DNA from: Thelephora terrestris
Lineage: Eukaryota > Basidiomycota > Agaricomycetes > Thelephorales > Thelephoraceae
DNA length: 64,000 nt
Assembly: GCA_015956445.1 (NCBI GenBank)
Contig: WIUZ02000004.1
Coordinates: 558,001-622,000 of the forward strand
Reading direction: 5' to 3'
The translations under genes were made by a program, and so were the position numbers. Below the pieces are notes generated by a model, which worked only from the letters and a program-made list of their open reading frames with translations, was not told where the DNA came from and did not search any database. Shown here piece after piece: positions 63,688-64,000 of this stretch; the first letter of the stretch is position 1; each line of letters begins with the position of its first letter.

Positions 63688-64000
63688 ATGTCCGACACTG
63701 AGCAGCCGAAAGAACAAGTACCAAAGGCGGAGGATAGTGCTTCCGCACCTATCAACATCAAGGTCAGTCTTCCCCTTTGACATGTCAATTCCACGATCTG
63801 ACTGATAAATGCTAACAATTCCTGTTTCAATCTCGCGTTTTTTCCTGCGGCGGCGTCGGATTCGTAGGTTCTGACGTCCTCCGGAGAGGAAGTCTTCTTC
63901 AAAATCAAGAGAAACACGAAGCTATCGAAGCTTCAAGCGGCGTATGCGAACAAAGTCGGAAAAGACGTTGGAACCATTCGGTACGTTCGTAACGACCATC
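63688..64000 (+). CDS. SMT3: SUMO (Smt3/Pmt3), 5' part, cut by window edge
   Basis: Exon 1 (63688-63762) encodes MSDTEQPKEQVPKAEDSASA then PINIK. After a 105-base intron, exon 2 (63868-63980) encodes VLTSSGEEVFFKIKRNTKLS, KLQAAYANKVGKDVGTIR, ending at a GTACGT donor. The beta-grasp start and the -FFKIKRNTKLSKLQAAYA- helix are diagnostic of SUMO. The C-terminal part with the diglycine lies beyond the window. The short N-terminal tail has Lys residues (QPKEQ, VPKAED) that could accept SUMO chains, but no perfect consensus is seen. SUMO is attached to lysines of nuclear proteins by Aos1/Uba2 and Ubc9. Confidence 0.92.

Overview
The window reads as a gene-dense stretch of a basidiomycete nuclear genome, most likely Agaricomycotina. 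Nearly every gene is split by GT-AG introns of about 45-70 bases. Several gene types are characteristic of fungi: a pentafunctional AROM protein, Vps17, an alternative NADH dehydrogenase, a Cdc4/Mlc1-type light chain and a fungal mitochondrial AAA protein. Exons were joined by eye from splice signals, phase and family knowledge, so single junctions may be off.

Layout of the left half (1-35.6 kb). The order is: the 5' part of a disordered protein (minus), an O-methyltransferase (+), a small unknown protein (minus), a C2H2 zinc-finger protein (minus), a UBX/UAS ER protein (+), the myosin light chain (minus), a CUE-domain ER protein (minus), a mitochondrial HMG-box protein (+), a ferric-reductase-like flavocytochrome (minus), mitoribosomal uS4m (minus), gamma-tubulin complex GCP2 (+), the sorting nexin Vps17 (minus), a coiled-coil/SUMO-interacting-motif protein (+), NADH dehydrogenase (minus) and AROM (+). 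Strands alternate, giving short shared divergent promoters and close convergent ends.

Layout of the right half. From 35.6 to 53.0 kb coding density collapses. Only a Pho85-type cyclin (45.0-46.2 kb) is convincing. Around it lie decayed or unreadable remnants, including a recognisable sirtuin relic on the + strand at 36.1-36.8 kb and a broken membrane-protein-like locus on the minus strand at 51.7-52.8 kb. From 53 kb dense genes resume: a mitochondrial AAA ATPase, a large multi-pass membrane protein with a long Ser-rich tail, a coiled-coil phosphoprotein-like gene, and the first two exons of SUMO running off the right edge.

Themes. Two ER-associated degradation factors (UBX/UAS and CUE proteins) sit within about 1.1 kb of each other. 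Several genes serve mitochondria (HMG-box protein, uS4m, NADH dehydrogenase, AAA protein). The most unusual gene structure is the light chain, with a 3-base start exon, a 13-base micro-exon and a GC-AG intron. I found no new defence or mobile system; the most open question is what the 35.6-53 kb relic region once was.
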